From: Rivularia sp034931125
GTDB lineage: Bacteria > Cyanobacteriota > Cyanobacteriia > Cyanobacteriales > Nostocaceae
Direction: 5' to 3'
NCBI RefSeq assembly: GCF_034931125.1
Contig: NZ_JAYGHM010000018.1
Coordinates: forward strand, 1-64,000
DNA length: 64,000 bases
Positions 52,783 to 62,312 of the stretch are shown one piece after another (positions within the stretch are counted from its first letter, which is position 1; each line of letters begins with the position of its first letter). The notes beneath the pieces were generated by a model, which had not been told where the DNA came from, searched no databases, and saw only the letters and a list, made by a program, of their open reading frames with translations. A program made the translations under genes and the position numbers.

Positions 52783-54315
52783 CCTTAGAGGAGAATTGGG
52801 ATGAGTCCGTTTTCTGCCCTTTTCCCTATCTCCTCATCTCGGTTTATAACTTTTAAATACCTGAATTAGGAAAGCTTACTACGATAAATTGAGGGTTACA
52901 ATTTCCGTTTTACAAGCGATTATTTTTGCATGGCGAGTACGGTGTGAGCCATATTTTCTGTATCCTAAATATCTAATTAATAAATTATCATAAATGCCTA
53001 TCTTATTAATAAGAGTGGCTTTTATTGCAGCCTTCATATTTACTGTAATAAATACTGAGCTTTTTAGGAATTGTATCCAGGTACTCATTTTTCGGTTATA
53101 GAACGGTCGGTTTTTTCTCTCCAAGTAAGAAAATGTCCAATATTTAGTTTGAGCAATCTAGCAACTACTACACCAAAACAAATCTATCAAAAGTAGTTTT
53201 ATGAGTCATCCTATAGAGCAGTACATGATTGGGGACTATAAACATAAAAATTTATTTGAAAGAAAATATCAAGATACTGTATAATCACTGATAAGAAAAT
53301 AAATGTTTTTCTCAATAGCTCGAAAAAATACTTACCATAGCTTTACTCAATAGCTATGAATATAGGCTGTGAAAAGTGTTTTGGCACTCAATATAAAGAT
53401 ATTGTAAAGATAATATCAAGATATTGTGAAGTACTAGATTGAGTTATTATTAGTGTCTTTAAAACGTTGATAAGATTTTATCTCTAAAAAGGATGGTGGA
53501 GGTTTTGCATTAAAAATAATTAAGTTTTGACTCTAACTGTATTTTTTGTAAATTTGACATTTAGCTGTAATTTACTTTATATCAACTAATTTCTGTCAGA
53601 TTTAACAGGCTTGGAGTATAAACTAATTTTAAAAACCGTTCAGGTTGATTTTGCATGATTAAAAAGACTATTGAACAGCTAGTTAAATCAGTTTTTTTGC
53701 TGTTAGTCGTATTCAATAACAATTCAGTTATGTATTTAATGGAAGTTGGACTTTGATGGTCTAGTAGATCTCAGTCTTTCTAAGTCGGCATTACGTTAAT
53801 GCTGTATAAAGTATTTGTAGGTGCAAGGAAGTTAGATTTGCTAGCAATTAAAACAGTTAAGCATCTCTGAACTACAATGTGGTGAATACAAATAATTTAC
53901 TTGCAACTAAATAAAAAATTATTGTATTATTTCTTTAGCTAATTATCGCAGTAAGTTAAAAGAAGCAGTCCAAACTTATTAATTATGAGTAAATAAGAGG
54001 TTTCTATGAAAACGAATATTTTAAAAGTCTATTTATAAAATATCATAAATTGAGTGCAGATTCAACTGCGTCTATCGAAGGTTGAATTACAAAACAGACC
54101 ATATCTAATTAAGGTTAAATAGCTGTGGTTTTTTGTGCTGAACGTATGGGCTAAAGTGTGCTTAACTGAGCCTTCCCTCTTAATGCCATAATTACTGGGC
54201 GTTAAAAATTGAATTGTGTACTTTGTTTATAGTGTGACTTAAAAATATGCGTGCATCTAAATTGCTCTTATTAAGCTTCTTTTCAATCCGGTAGTTGTTG
54301 GGATTGTATGAATTC
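52783..54315. other. 1.5 kb AT-rich gene-poor tract
   Basis: No credible protein gene; an 81-codon minus-strand frame (52879-53124) lacks a ribosome binding site and a family. Near 53393-53432 the 14-mer-like unit AAGATATTGT(A/G)AAG occurs twice. The sequence looks like decayed or regulatory DNA rather than a gene. Confidence 0.5.
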
Positions 54316-54762
54316 ATGAAAGAAATTAAATTGCTCAGAAGATGCGATCGCAATCGCAAGCGTTCCAAAAGAAGGGCTATCAATTGTCCCATACATGGAT
54401 GTTATTTAGATAGCGTCAGTCAAAAATATAAACTATTTGCTTCCGAAGCTGGACAACTTCGGCAAAAAGGAATAGGAAGACAGAATGCATTAATATTAAT
54501 TGCTAGTCAAACCGCAGTGCTTTTAGAAGATGAGTGGTTGGAAGCGTTTTGGTGCGATGAATGCCAGCGAACAGAATGGTATCATGTCAAAACAATCAAC
54601 AAAAGCTCCAGCCAAAATACTGGAAGTACCTCTTATTCCATATCGGTAGCACCCCCTCAACTGTGGAAACAAGCTACGGGAGTAGATGAAACTAGAGGAA
54701 ATCCTAGCGTCAGTGAATTTACTCGGAGAAATTCAAAAATGCTTGGCTACAAGAATCTTTAG
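54316..54762 (+). CDS. Zinc-binding-like hypothetical protein
   Basis: 148 residues from the ATG at 54316 (the frame extends to a TTG at 54295). CPIHGCYLDSVSQKYKLF and FWCDECQRTEWYHV provide Cys/His pairs about 65 residues apart, compatible with one zinc site. Between them lies KGIGRQNALILIASQTAVLLEDEWLEAFW. The C-terminal 45 residues are low complexity. The pattern appears conserved in filamentous cyanobacteria as far as I recall, but without known function. It stands after a long gene-poor tract. Confidence 0.62.
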   Translation: MKEIKLLRRCDRNRKRSKRRAINCPIHGCYLDSVSQKYKLFASEAGQLRQKGIGRQNALILIASQTAVLLEDEWLEAFWCDECQRTEWYHVKTINKSSSQNTGSTSYSISVAPPQLWKQATGVDETRGNPSVSEFTRRNSKMLGYKNL

Positions 54763-55227
54763 AACAAAGTAAATATTTTAGATTTAGTTGAAGACCGGAT
54801 AGTTGTTAAAGATATTTTATCAGGGTTAATTAGTAATTAATTTGAGCTATTTTAGCTACATTCATTTTTTTATTTTGTCAAAGCCGAATTATTCTCATAT
54901 TGATTTTAAATAAAGAGTAATTTATTAGAGGTATTAATTTGAATAAGAATCCATTTATCTAAAGATATCGAATCTTGGGGAAGAATTGCCATTCAAACAA
55001 AATGTAAATTTACGGGTATTGCTCAACCATTAACTTTTAATATATGTAGTAAGGAGGGCAATTACTATTAATAAAGGAGCTTTTGCTTTGAAGCTGATGT
55101 ATCGCTTGATCGCGAGCTTCTTAAAAAGCCAACGATTTATCTCTCTTAGTGTAGATATGTGAAAACTCTACATATTGTTTACTGTTAATTATCACTCATA
55201 ACTTATTGACACTTAGCGATAATCTAT
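54763..55227. other. Spacer before the STAS gene
   Basis: No gene seen. It contains AAGGAGGG (about 55051) without a following open frame of useful length, so a gene remnant is possible. Confidence 0.4.
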
Positions 55228-55560
55228 ATGCAAACCATACTTGAAAAGCCTAAATTCACAGTTTTCAAACCACAGCATTCCATTACAGCCGCAAATGCAT
55301 ATGCGTTTGAACGGGAATTAACTAATACTTTAAAGCAAAACCCTCATTTTGCATTGCTAGTCGATTTAGAACAAGTAGAATTTGTAGATAGTGCTGGATT
55401 AATGGCATTAATATCTAGTTGTAAAGTAGCCCAAAACTTGGGAACGCGCTTTAGTCTTTGCTCTATTTCCCCTTCTTTAAGAATCATCATTGAATTAACT
55501 CAACTCGATAACGTATTTGAGATATTTGCATCCCAACTCAAATATATAGAGATGTTTTAA
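55228..55560 (+). CDS. STAS-domain protein (anti-sigma factor antagonist type)
   Basis: 110 residues, one STAS domain: FKPQHSITAANAYAFERELTN, LLVDLEQVEFVDSAGLMALISSCKVA with the Ser that is phosphorylated in SpoIIAA-type switches, and a C-terminal helix. In cyanobacteria such proteins act in PP2C/anti-sigma-like switches or in HmpV/HmpW-type motility control. No kinase or phosphatase partner is adjacent. Confidence 0.9.
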   Translation: MQTILEKPKFTVFKPQHSITAANAYAFERELTNTLKQNPHFALLVDLEQVEFVDSAGLMALISSCKVAQNLGTRFSLCSISPSLRIIIELTQLDNVFEIFASQLKYIEMF

Positions 55561-55587
55561 TTTTGTATTTATTTTTAGATTAAAACA

Positions 55588-55993
55588 ATGCGCTTTCTCG
55601 ATTTACTTAACTGTCGTCAGGATAAAATATTTGGCATTGTTTTCATTCTGTCAATTACGTTTTTCCTACAACTTTCCTTTAATCTCAATCAAACCGATCG
55701 CAATATATTTCCACAGATTATCCAGAGCAAATAGCGATCGCCAATATCATGCTTTGGGTTTAAATAATGTTGCGATCACTGGTGGAGGTTACGTCACGGG
55801 GATTTACTTTCATCCGAGAAAGCGCGATTTAATTTATATCAAAACTGATATCGGTGCTGGTTCCGTTGTTAACCAGAATATTCCTGCTTTTTCTGTTGCA
55901 GTTGGTACACCTGCAAGAATTATTAAAAACCGTTTAGATAAACAAACCGCATTTTCTGCACAGGTGCGATCGCAAAAGTCAAGAAATTCCTAG
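55588..55993 (+). pseudogene. Mosaic pseudogene: exo-sialidase/GH74-like start joined to a hexapeptide acyltransferase end
   Basis: From ATG 55588 one frame reads a signal-peptide-like MRFLDLLNCRQDKIFGIVFI sequence and stops after about 48 codons. A second frame then gives NNVAITGGGYVTGIYFHP, the first blade motif of sialidase/xyloglucanase-like secreted beta-propellers. At KTDIG it passes directly into AGSVVNQNIPAFSVAVGTPARIIKNR, the C-terminus of a left-handed beta-helix acetyltransferase. The join sits on a short shared sequence (ATCGGTGCTGG-like), as expected from a deletion between two genes. A functional product is unlikely. Confidence 0.7.
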
Positions 55994-56047
55994 TAGATGC
56001 ACCTTTGAACAAAATGGATGGCTAAATTCAAGCCATCCAACGCTGGT

Positions 56048-57127
56048 TTATCTCATAAGTAGATTTGCTAAAAAACGGGAATGACCGTTCTTATCAAACC
56101 TTTTGCGCGTAACTTTGCTATAAACCTCTAAGTAGCCATCTACCATACTTTTAATGCTGAAATTACGCTCGACATGAGCGCGACATTCGCTTCTATCTAT
56201 TTCTCCCAGACGTTGAATTGCATCAACATAATCATCAACACTGTGACATAAAAAGCCAGTCTTACCATGTGCAATCACTTCCGGTACGGAACCCAATGGT
56301 TTCGCAAGTACGGGGGTTCCCGCAGCCATTGATTCTGTCATTACCAGTCCAAAAGGTTCTCTCCACGTTATGGGGAATAACATGGCGATCGCACCACCCA
56401 AAAGCTCATTTTTTTCAAAATGATTGGCTTCACCCAAGTATTCTATATTTTTGCCATCAAGATGAGGCTTAATCTTACTTTCAAAATAGTCTACGTCAAC
56501 TCTATCGACCTTACCAGCCATCTTTAAAGGTACACCGGACTTTTGAGCTATTTCTATAGCTATGTGGGGTCCTTTTTCCGGAGAAAGTCTACCTAAAAAT
56601 GCCAAATATGGAGAGTTTTGAGGTTTTGCATAAAAACGATGGCTTTCAGTATCGATACCGTTGTACACTGTTGCCGCATAATTTAGCTCTTGAATCGGTT
56701 CCCGTTGAGCATCGGAAATGCTTATATAGGGTTGTTCTTTTGCTTCTGAATAAACCTTCTTGGTGTCTGAGTTGAATGCACCGTGCAGAGTATGTACCGT
56801 TGGGGTATCGACAAAACTAGCGTGAAAAAGAGAATTATAACCAACGTGAGAATGAATTACATCGAATTTATTAGCCTGCTTATAAACTCGACTCAACTGC
56901 AAGGCTTCATAAGCGGAATACTCTGATATGGAAGGTTCTAAACGAAAAGCGCGGGGATAAACAGACTCCAAATTTGCCAAAGTTAACGAGTCTCCCGAAG
57001 CGAACAAAGTCACTTCATGTCCTCGTCGGACTAATTCATCGGTCAATAATCCTACGACCAACTCAACACCACCATAACCGGGGGGAGGTACTCTCTCCCA
57101 CAGCGGAGCAACTTGAGCTATTCGCAT
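56048..57127 (-). CDS. GT4-family glycosyltransferase
   Basis: 359 residues, GT-B fold. The N-terminal MRIAQVAPLWERVPPPGYGGVELVV and DVIHSHVGYNSLF, and the C-terminal nucleotide-sugar site FLGRLSPEKGPHIAIEIA with the E-x7-E motif EPFGLVMTESMAAGTPVLA, are intact. This subgroup (PPPGYGGxE) is often found with exopolysaccharide genes. Donor and acceptor are unknown. Soluble or peripheral membrane. Confidence 0.93.
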   Translation of the reverse strand: MRIAQVAPLWERVPPPGYGGVELVVGLLTDELVRRGHEVTLFASGDSLTLANLESVYPRAFRLEPSISEYSAYEALQLSRVYKQANKFDVIHSHVGYNSLFHASFVDTPTVHTLHGAFNSDTKKVYSEAKEQPYISISDAQREPIQELNYAATVYNGIDTESHRFYAKPQNSPYLAFLGRLSPEKGPHIAIEIAQKSGVPLKMAGKVDRVDVDYFESKIKPHLDGKNIEYLGEANHFEKNELLGGAIAMLFPITWREPFGLVMTESMAAGTPVLAKPLGSVPEVIAHGKTGFLCHSVDDYVDAIQRLGEIDRSECRAHVERNFSIKSMVDGYLEVYSKVTRKRFDKNGHSRFLANLLMR

Positions 57128-57632
57128 ATAAATCTCCTAAACTTTATGTAATCAACTTTAACGAAGCGAAGCAGACATACCTACTACCGGAGGATAGAAA
57201 TATATTCATTATATATTCTTCCTTAGAGGTATATAACTAAATAAAACTCTTTCCAGAATGTATATTTAGTTAAACTGAACTTAATTGTTGAACATAGCGT
57301 CATTAAACGAGAACTTGAATTTATCAAACATTGCCTTGACTTAATACCTTGATATTTCTTAAATCGAGTCGGGTTTTCGTCTAGGTTTGTCGATCCCTCT
57401 AAAGTGTCTCCGCATACAATTCACCTTGATTATACGCGAAAATATATAAAATGTTTTGCTAGTTTAATTACATTATGATTCACAATGCAAGCTCCAAGCG
57501 TCATCCAAGGTTTTATGAATCTTATTTTAAATTAATATGAATCACACTTTAATCCAAATAGTTATAAATACTACAATTACAGTAATCTAAACCACATCTC
57601 ACATAACTTAATTAAAATTTAATCTTCTTAAA
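57128..57632. other. AT-rich divergent spacer
   Basis: It lies between the GT4 gene and the SAM hydrolase gene. No gene, RNA or clear repeat was recognised. Confidence 0.45.
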
Positions 57633-58430
57633 ATGTATGATTCTGGTAAGTCAACGAAACAGCGACTTCTAACATTGCTGAGTGATTTTGGAATTAGCGA
57701 CGAGTATGTTGCCGTAATGAAAGGTGCGATCGCGCAAATTAATCCAATGTTAAGAGTAATTGATATCACGCATCAAATTCCACCGCAAAACATCATTGCA
57801 GCCAGATTCTGTCTGATGAATGCCTTCCCTTATTTCCCCGTGGGTACCGTCCACGTAGCGGTAGTAGACCCCGGTGTCGGAGGGAAGCGTAGAGCAGTTG
57901 CTGTAGAGTTAGCCCAAGGCTTTTTAGTTGCTCCAGACAATGGCTTAATTAGTGGAGTCTTGAGTCAAAATAGCGCGATCGCAGCAGTCGAACTCACAAA
58001 TCCCGACTATTGGCTGACTCAACCAAGTAATACTTTTCACGGCAGAGATATCTTTGCACCCGTAGCAGCGCATCTAGCTAACGGCATATCTTTGCAAAAA
58101 CTGGGACAAGAAATAAATCCCGAAAGTTTGGTTAAATTAGATTTACCCGAATGCAGCCGAAAAGATGATATTTTAATAGGCTGCATTCAATATATTGACC
58201 ATTTCGGAAATTTAGTAACTAACATTCCGCAAAATTTTGTCAAAGGGAAAAATTGGAGTGCGGAAATACAGGGAAATACTATCAAAGCACAAAAAACTTA
58301 CTCCGATGTGAAAATAGGAGAAATTATTGCCCTTATTGGTAGTCACGGTTGGGTAGAAATTGCCGTGAATGGTGGAAATGCCGAGTTAGAATTAGGTGTA
58401 AAATTTGGGGATGAAGTGCGAATTAGTTGA
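57633..58430 (+). CDS. S-adenosyl-L-methionine hydrolase (adenosine-forming), DUF62
   Basis: 265 residues. LLTLLSDFGISDEYVAVMKGAI, VHVAVVDPGVGG, VAPDNGLISGVL and FHGRDIFAPVAAHLANG are the family motifs, with the conserved Asp and the FHGRDxFAP loop. It splits SAM to adenosine and methionine with water; related enzymes are halogenases. The chloride-binding features of halogenases were not seen. Single gene. Confidence 0.92.
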   Translation: MYDSGKSTKQRLLTLLSDFGISDEYVAVMKGAIAQINPMLRVIDITHQIPPQNIIAARFCLMNAFPYFPVGTVHVAVVDPGVGGKRRAVAVELAQGFLVAPDNGLISGVLSQNSAIAAVELTNPDYWLTQPSNTFHGRDIFAPVAAHLANGISLQKLGQEINPESLVKLDLPECSRKDDILIGCIQYIDHFGNLVTNIPQNFVKGKNWSAEIQGNTIKAQKTYSDVKIGEIIALIGSHGWVEIAVNGGNAELELGVKFGDEVRIS

Positions 58431-58551
58431 TCATGATTTTTCATCCCAATGGAAGATTTATGTACATCGTTTTTCTGATATTAGTAATTATAAAGAACAA
58501 ACATTAACCTGCAATAAATATTCATTCTATCTATAGTGTATTAGGTAGACA

Positions 58552-58766
58552 TAGAAGATGAATTTCGCAACCAGAATTTGTCATTGCGAGCGGAACGCAG
58601 TGTAGGGAAGCAATCGCAGCATCTAGGAAGATTACGTCGCTACCCTCCGGGAACATCTATGTCCTTTGGACACGCTGAGCCGCACTTCGTGAACGCTAAC
58701 GATGAACGCTCGTAATGACGTAATTTCGTCACTTTTGCGTAAGTCCTGTAGAAGATGAATTTCGCA
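58552..58766. repeat. MITE-like insertion flanked by an 18-bp direct repeat
   Basis: TAGAAGATGAATTTCGCA occurs at 58552-58569 and again at 58749-58766. The 179 bp between contain GTCATTGCGA, GGGAAGCAATC and, at the right end, TGCGTAAGTCCT (58736-58747). The same three elements occur in the 93-bp element at 61470-61562. The duplication places the copy right before the metallophosphoesterase start codon. Confidence 0.7.
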
Positions 58767-58774
58767 TAAAATCT

Positions 58775-59674
58775 ATGAAAATTACGAATTTTTTAAAATA
58801 CTCAGTTTTAGGATTATTCGGAATATTCGGTTTTCTAATTATTTGGGGATTAATTGAACCAAAGTTTTTTGATATTGAAGAAGAAACAGCAGTTATTCCT
58901 AATTTACCACCTGCTTGGGAAGGAAAACGTATCGGTCAACTGGCTGATTTCCAAGTAGGAATGTGGTTTGATAATACTGGTACTATGCGCCGCAGTATTG
59001 AAAAGCTTGTGGAAAAACGACCCGCAGCAGTGTTAATTAGCGGCGATTTTATTTATCATTCCTTACCAAATGCATCAGAAGAACTTAGTAAAGTTACTAA
59101 CGCAATCCAACCATTAATAACAGCAAACATTCCGACTTATGCAGTATTAGGCAATCATGACTACAGTCATAAACCACCAAAACCAGAACTTGGAAAACAG
59201 GTTAAAGCTGCATTAGAAAAAATAGGCGTAACGGTATTGCAAAATCAAGCAGTTAAGATTAATTCACCTGTCGTAGAAGCAAATAATCAACCGCTTTATT
59301 TAGTCGGAATTGGTTCTTATATTGCTAATAATTCCAACGTTAAGAAAGCTTTAACACAACTTCCCGAAAATAGTCCTCGTATGGTGATGATGCATAATCC
59401 GGCATCCTTTGAGGCATTTCCACCGCAAACCGCACCTCTTGCTGTTGCAGGACATACTCACGGCGGTCAAATTCGGCTACCCTTTGCACCACAATGGTCT
59501 TGGGTATCATTAGTTAAAGGTGAAGAAGTATACGGTGACGGTTGGATTAAAAACTATGGAAAACAAGGTAATCACCTTTATGTTAATCGCGGTATCGGAT
59601 TCAGCGATATTCCTCTAAGAATTAACTGTCCTCCAGAAGTTACTTTATTCACGTTACGTTCTCGTCGAACTTGA
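58775..59674 (+). CDS. Calcineurin-like metallophosphoesterase, membrane-anchored
   Basis: 299 residues. One N-terminal span (about 8-28), then the phosphoesterase fold: GDFIYH, GNHDY, MMHNP and GHTHGGQ. The first motif reads LADFQVG, so the usual D-x-H is D-x-Q; one metal ligand is replaced. Topology resembles YkuE-like enzymes that act on lipids or nucleotides at the membrane. The upstream region carries the MITE-like duplication. Substrate unknown. Confidence 0.88.
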   Translation: MKITNFLKYSVLGLFGIFGFLIIWGLIEPKFFDIEEETAVIPNLPPAWEGKRIGQLADFQVGMWFDNTGTMRRSIEKLVEKRPAAVLISGDFIYHSLPNASEELSKVTNAIQPLITANIPTYAVLGNHDYSHKPPKPELGKQVKAALEKIGVTVLQNQAVKINSPVVEANNQPLYLVGIGSYIANNSNVKKALTQLPENSPRMVMMHNPASFEAFPPQTAPLAVAGHTHGGQIRLPFAPQWSWVSLVKGEEVYGDGWIKNYGKQGNHLYVNRGIGFSDIPLRINCPPEVTLFTLRSRRT

Positions 59675-59761
59675 TTAAAGTATCCGCTCTTTACTTGCCG
59701 ATCGCACGTAGGGCTTCCCTCAATTCGAGCTAACATAATCAAAGACGATAGGAGATTATAT

Positions 59762-60406
59762 ATGACTGTAGCTAAAACTTCTGCTCGCGAACTTTTACGA
59801 GCTGCTTATGACAACCGTTACACTTGGGACAAAAATTTCCCCGGTTATACAGCAGATGTAACTTATAAATATGAAGGTAAAGAATTTAAAGGAAAAGTCC
59901 GCGTTAACCCCGATTTGAAAGCGGAAGTTTTTGACATAGAAGACGAACAAGCCAAAGAAGCAATTAATAATCAGCTATGGGAAGTTGCTATTCACCGCAT
60001 TAGACGCGAATTTGAAGACTCCCACAAAGACAATACTTTTAGTGAAGGTGATACCGACGAATCCGGTGCAGTGGAAGTTTTAGTTGGTGGTAAGGCTTCT
60101 GGTGATAAATACAAAATTCGCGATCGCGAAGTAGTTCTCGTTCACCGTCACATCCACGGTGTAGTAGTTACAATCAACACCTTCAGCACCCACGACACCG
60201 GCGCAGGCTACCTAGCTCATCGCTATGATTCGGTATACCACGATCCGAAAACAGGCGAACAAAAAGGTGGTAAAAGCGAATTTGACGACAAATACGAAAA
60301 AGTTGGCGATTATTTCATCATTAACGAACGCACAATCACCACTGAAGTAGAAGGAAAACCCAAGCCCATGCAGTTTATCTTTTCTAATATTCAGATGCTA
60401 GGTTAA
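59762..60406 (+). CDS. DUF3386 protein
   Basis: 214 residues. The stretches ARELLRAAYDNRYTWDKNFPGYTADV, HRHIHGVVVTINTFSTHDTGAGYLAHRYDSVYHDP and FIINERTITTEVEGKPKPMQFIFSNIQML are typical of DUF3386, a soluble protein family of plants and cyanobacteria without known function. GGAG lies before the ATG. Monocistronic; followed by C/G-rich short repeats. Confidence 0.9.
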   Translation: MTVAKTSARELLRAAYDNRYTWDKNFPGYTADVTYKYEGKEFKGKVRVNPDLKAEVFDIEDEQAKEAINNQLWEVAIHRIRREFEDSHKDNTFSEGDTDESGAVEVLVGGKASGDKYKIRDREVVLVHRHIHGVVVTINTFSTHDTGAGYLAHRYDSVYHDPKTGEQKGGKSEFDDKYEKVGDYFIINERTITTEVEGKPKPMQFIFSNIQMLG

Positions 60407-60553
60407 TTGCGGAAGGGAATAGGGAATGGGGAGATGAGGGATGGGGAGACAAGGAGACAAGGAGAAATTAATTAACAATATTAATTGTTAATTCCTCACT
60501 CTTAACTCCTAACTCTTTCAATTACCAATTACCCATCCCCCATCTCCAATTCC

Positions 60554-60943
60554 CTACTTTTGTAATTTCTGAACATTATCTTCCCAATTTCGACCGTCAA
60601 AAGGTACTATTTCAAACTGAGATATTACATCACCATCAAGACAGCGTAGATTGACATCAATACAGTCGGGATGACTGCGAGGAATATAAAAAGAATGAAT
60701 TCCGCAGTTTTTACAAAATTTGTGTTTTGCTACACCAGTATTAAACGTGTAGGTCGTTAAATTATCTTCACCTTTTAATAAGGTAAACCGATCTTGCGGC
60801 ACTATTAAATGTATAAAACCTTTCTTGGTACAAATTGAACAATTGCAGTCGTCAGCTTTGCGCTCGCGAACTACAACCTGAAAACGCACCGCTCCACAAT
60901 GACATCCACCTTCGTAAGTTATTGATTCCTCGATATTTGCCAT
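60554..60943 (-). CDS. GFA-family (formaldehyde-activating enzyme-like) protein
   Basis: 129 residues with the zinc-binding GGCHCGAVRF, CNCSICTK and FCKNCGIHSFY motifs of the GFA family. Members bind glutathione or fuse to other thiol chemistry; most, like this one, have unknown substrates. All structural cysteines are present. ATG start. Confidence 0.93.
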   Translation of the reverse strand: MANIEESITYEGGCHCGAVRFQVVVRERKADDCNCSICTKKGFIHLIVPQDRFTLLKGEDNLTTYTFNTGVAKHKFCKNCGIHSFYIPRSHPDCIDVNLRCLDGDVISQFEIVPFDGRNWEDNVQKLQK

Positions 60944-60987
60944 AATTTATTAATTATCAATCTTAGATTCTCAATTCCTAACTTTTC

Positions 60988-61266
60988 TTACAAATAGTCC
61001 TGCAAGAAGTCTAACGGTTCATCTTCCCAAGCGGGTTCTGGTACCATCCAGCTTAATGCTTTGTTAATATCTTCTTCTATTTCATCGCTGTCTTTTCTAT
61101 CAAATAATTCCGCCAAGATTTTCCAGTCACGCTCGTTGAATTCCACTAAGGGTGGAGCGTGTACTTCTGCTTTTTTCGGCGAATCTATACCGAAGTTTTT
61201 TATTGATTCAGGTGAAATATCGCTTTTCACAAATTCATCGTAAACGTATTTTAAATCGGTATACAC
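60988..61266 (-). CDS. Acidic hypothetical protein, 92 residues
   Basis: GTG start at 61266. Soluble, very acidic at the C-terminus (WMVPEPAWEDEPLDFLQDYL) and without motifs. No good ribosome binding site was found, so the N-terminus may be wrong or truncated. It lies upstream of the GFA gene on the same strand with a 44-nt gap. Confidence 0.5.
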   Translation of the reverse strand: MYTDLKYVYDEFVKSDISPESIKNFGIDSPKKAEVHAPPLVEFNERDWKILAELFDRKDSDEIEEDINKALSWMVPEPAWEDEPLDFLQDYL

Positions 61267-61469
61267 TAATCAAAGGTTGGATAGATGAATATCTTATATA
61301 TTTCATACAACGGCTAAACATTTTCTGCGACGGGAGCTTTTTGAGAATTTTTGTGCAAGATTTATTCAAAATATATTCAAAATATATATTCTGCATCGGT
61401 TAACTTTAACTTAAATGCATGATTTTAATAATTTTGATTTTTAAAAATAAATATTTGTTAATTAAATCC

Positions 61470-61562
61470 AGGACTTACGCACGGACAACGTAATTGCAGT
61501 CATTGCGACGGTCGGGAAGCAATCCCAAACCATTGGGAATTCGTAACAAATGCGTAAGTCCT
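61470..61562. repeat. 93-bp MITE-like element with 12-bp terminal inverted repeats
   Basis: AGGACTTACGCA (61470-61481) and TGCGTAAGTCCT (61551-61562) are perfect inverted repeats. The interior carries GTCATTGCGA and GGGAAGCAATCCC with the palindrome CCCAAaccaTTGGG. It has no coding capacity. It shares modules with the repeat at 58552-58766. The surrounding 61267-61634 spacer holds no gene. Confidence 0.8.
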
Positions 61563-61634
61563 AAAATCATGATTAAAATTACCTAAAAAGTATATTGGGT
61601 GATGGTTCATCCTATCCTACTCAAGGCAATACCC

Positions 61635-62312
61635 TCAACGTTGATGAAAATTTTCTGGAAATTGCTCAATTAATTCCACGTTAAACACTTCAGCAAAACA
61701 CCTTGCAACGTGAATCCTTACTTCCGTGCAGGTAATACCGGGAATCCATTCGGTTAAACTAGCTACAGCTTTATCGGCTATACCGCAAGGCACAATCCGC
61801 TCAAAGCCTTTCATGTCAGGACAAACGTTTAATGAAAATCCGTGCATGGTAATCCAGCGACTTACTTTTATACCAATTGCTGCGACCTTACGACCTTCAA
61901 CCCATACACCAGTGAGTGATGGTATACGTTCTCCTGACAATTTGTAAACTGCTAAGACGCGAATTAATACTTCTTCTAGTTGACGTAAATACCAATGTAG
62001 GTCTTGACGATGACGCTGTAAATTTAAAATCGGATACCCTACCAGTTGTCCGGGACAATGATACGTTACCTCACCACCTCGCTCAATTCGATGCACTTCA
62101 TAGGTATTTTTCTCAGGATCGAATTTGAGAAATTCGCTACTTGCTCCTCGTCCTAAAGTGTATACGGGAAGATGTTCTAACAATATCAACACATCATCTA
62201 AACTTGGGTCTTTAATCCGCTGACCAACAAGTTCTTTTTGCCACATCCATCCATCTAAATATGGCATTACTACTTGGTTATATAACGAACATCGGTTATT
62301 TGTGGCAGACAT
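61635..62312 (-). CDS. lipB: Octanoyltransferase LipB
   Basis: 225 residues from the ATG at 62312; a TTG at 62354 would add 14 residues. Motifs: LLEHLPVYTLGRGA, RGGEVTYHCPGQLVGYPIL, and the active-site pair Lys in GRKVAAIGIKV and Cys in RIVPCGI. It moves octanoyl from acyl carrier protein to the lipoyl domains of dehydrogenases, the first step of lipoate synthesis. Length normal for the chosen start. Confidence 0.95.
   Translation of the reverse strand: MSATNNRCSLYNQVVMPYLDGWMWQKELVGQRIKDPSLDDVLILLEHLPVYTLGRGASSEFLKFDPEKNTYEVHRIERGGEVTYHCPGQLVGYPILNLQRHRQDLHWYLRQLEEVLIRVLAVYKLSGERIPSLTGVWVEGRKVAAIGIKVSRWITMHGFSLNVCPDMKGFERIVPCGIADKAVASLTEWIPGITCTEVRIHVARCFAEVFNVELIEQFPENFHQR

Noticed and set aside
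52879..53124. 81-codon frame on the minus strand downstream of aspS
   Set aside because: No ribosome binding site, no recognisable domain, irregular composition; treated as chance frame in an AT-rich tract.
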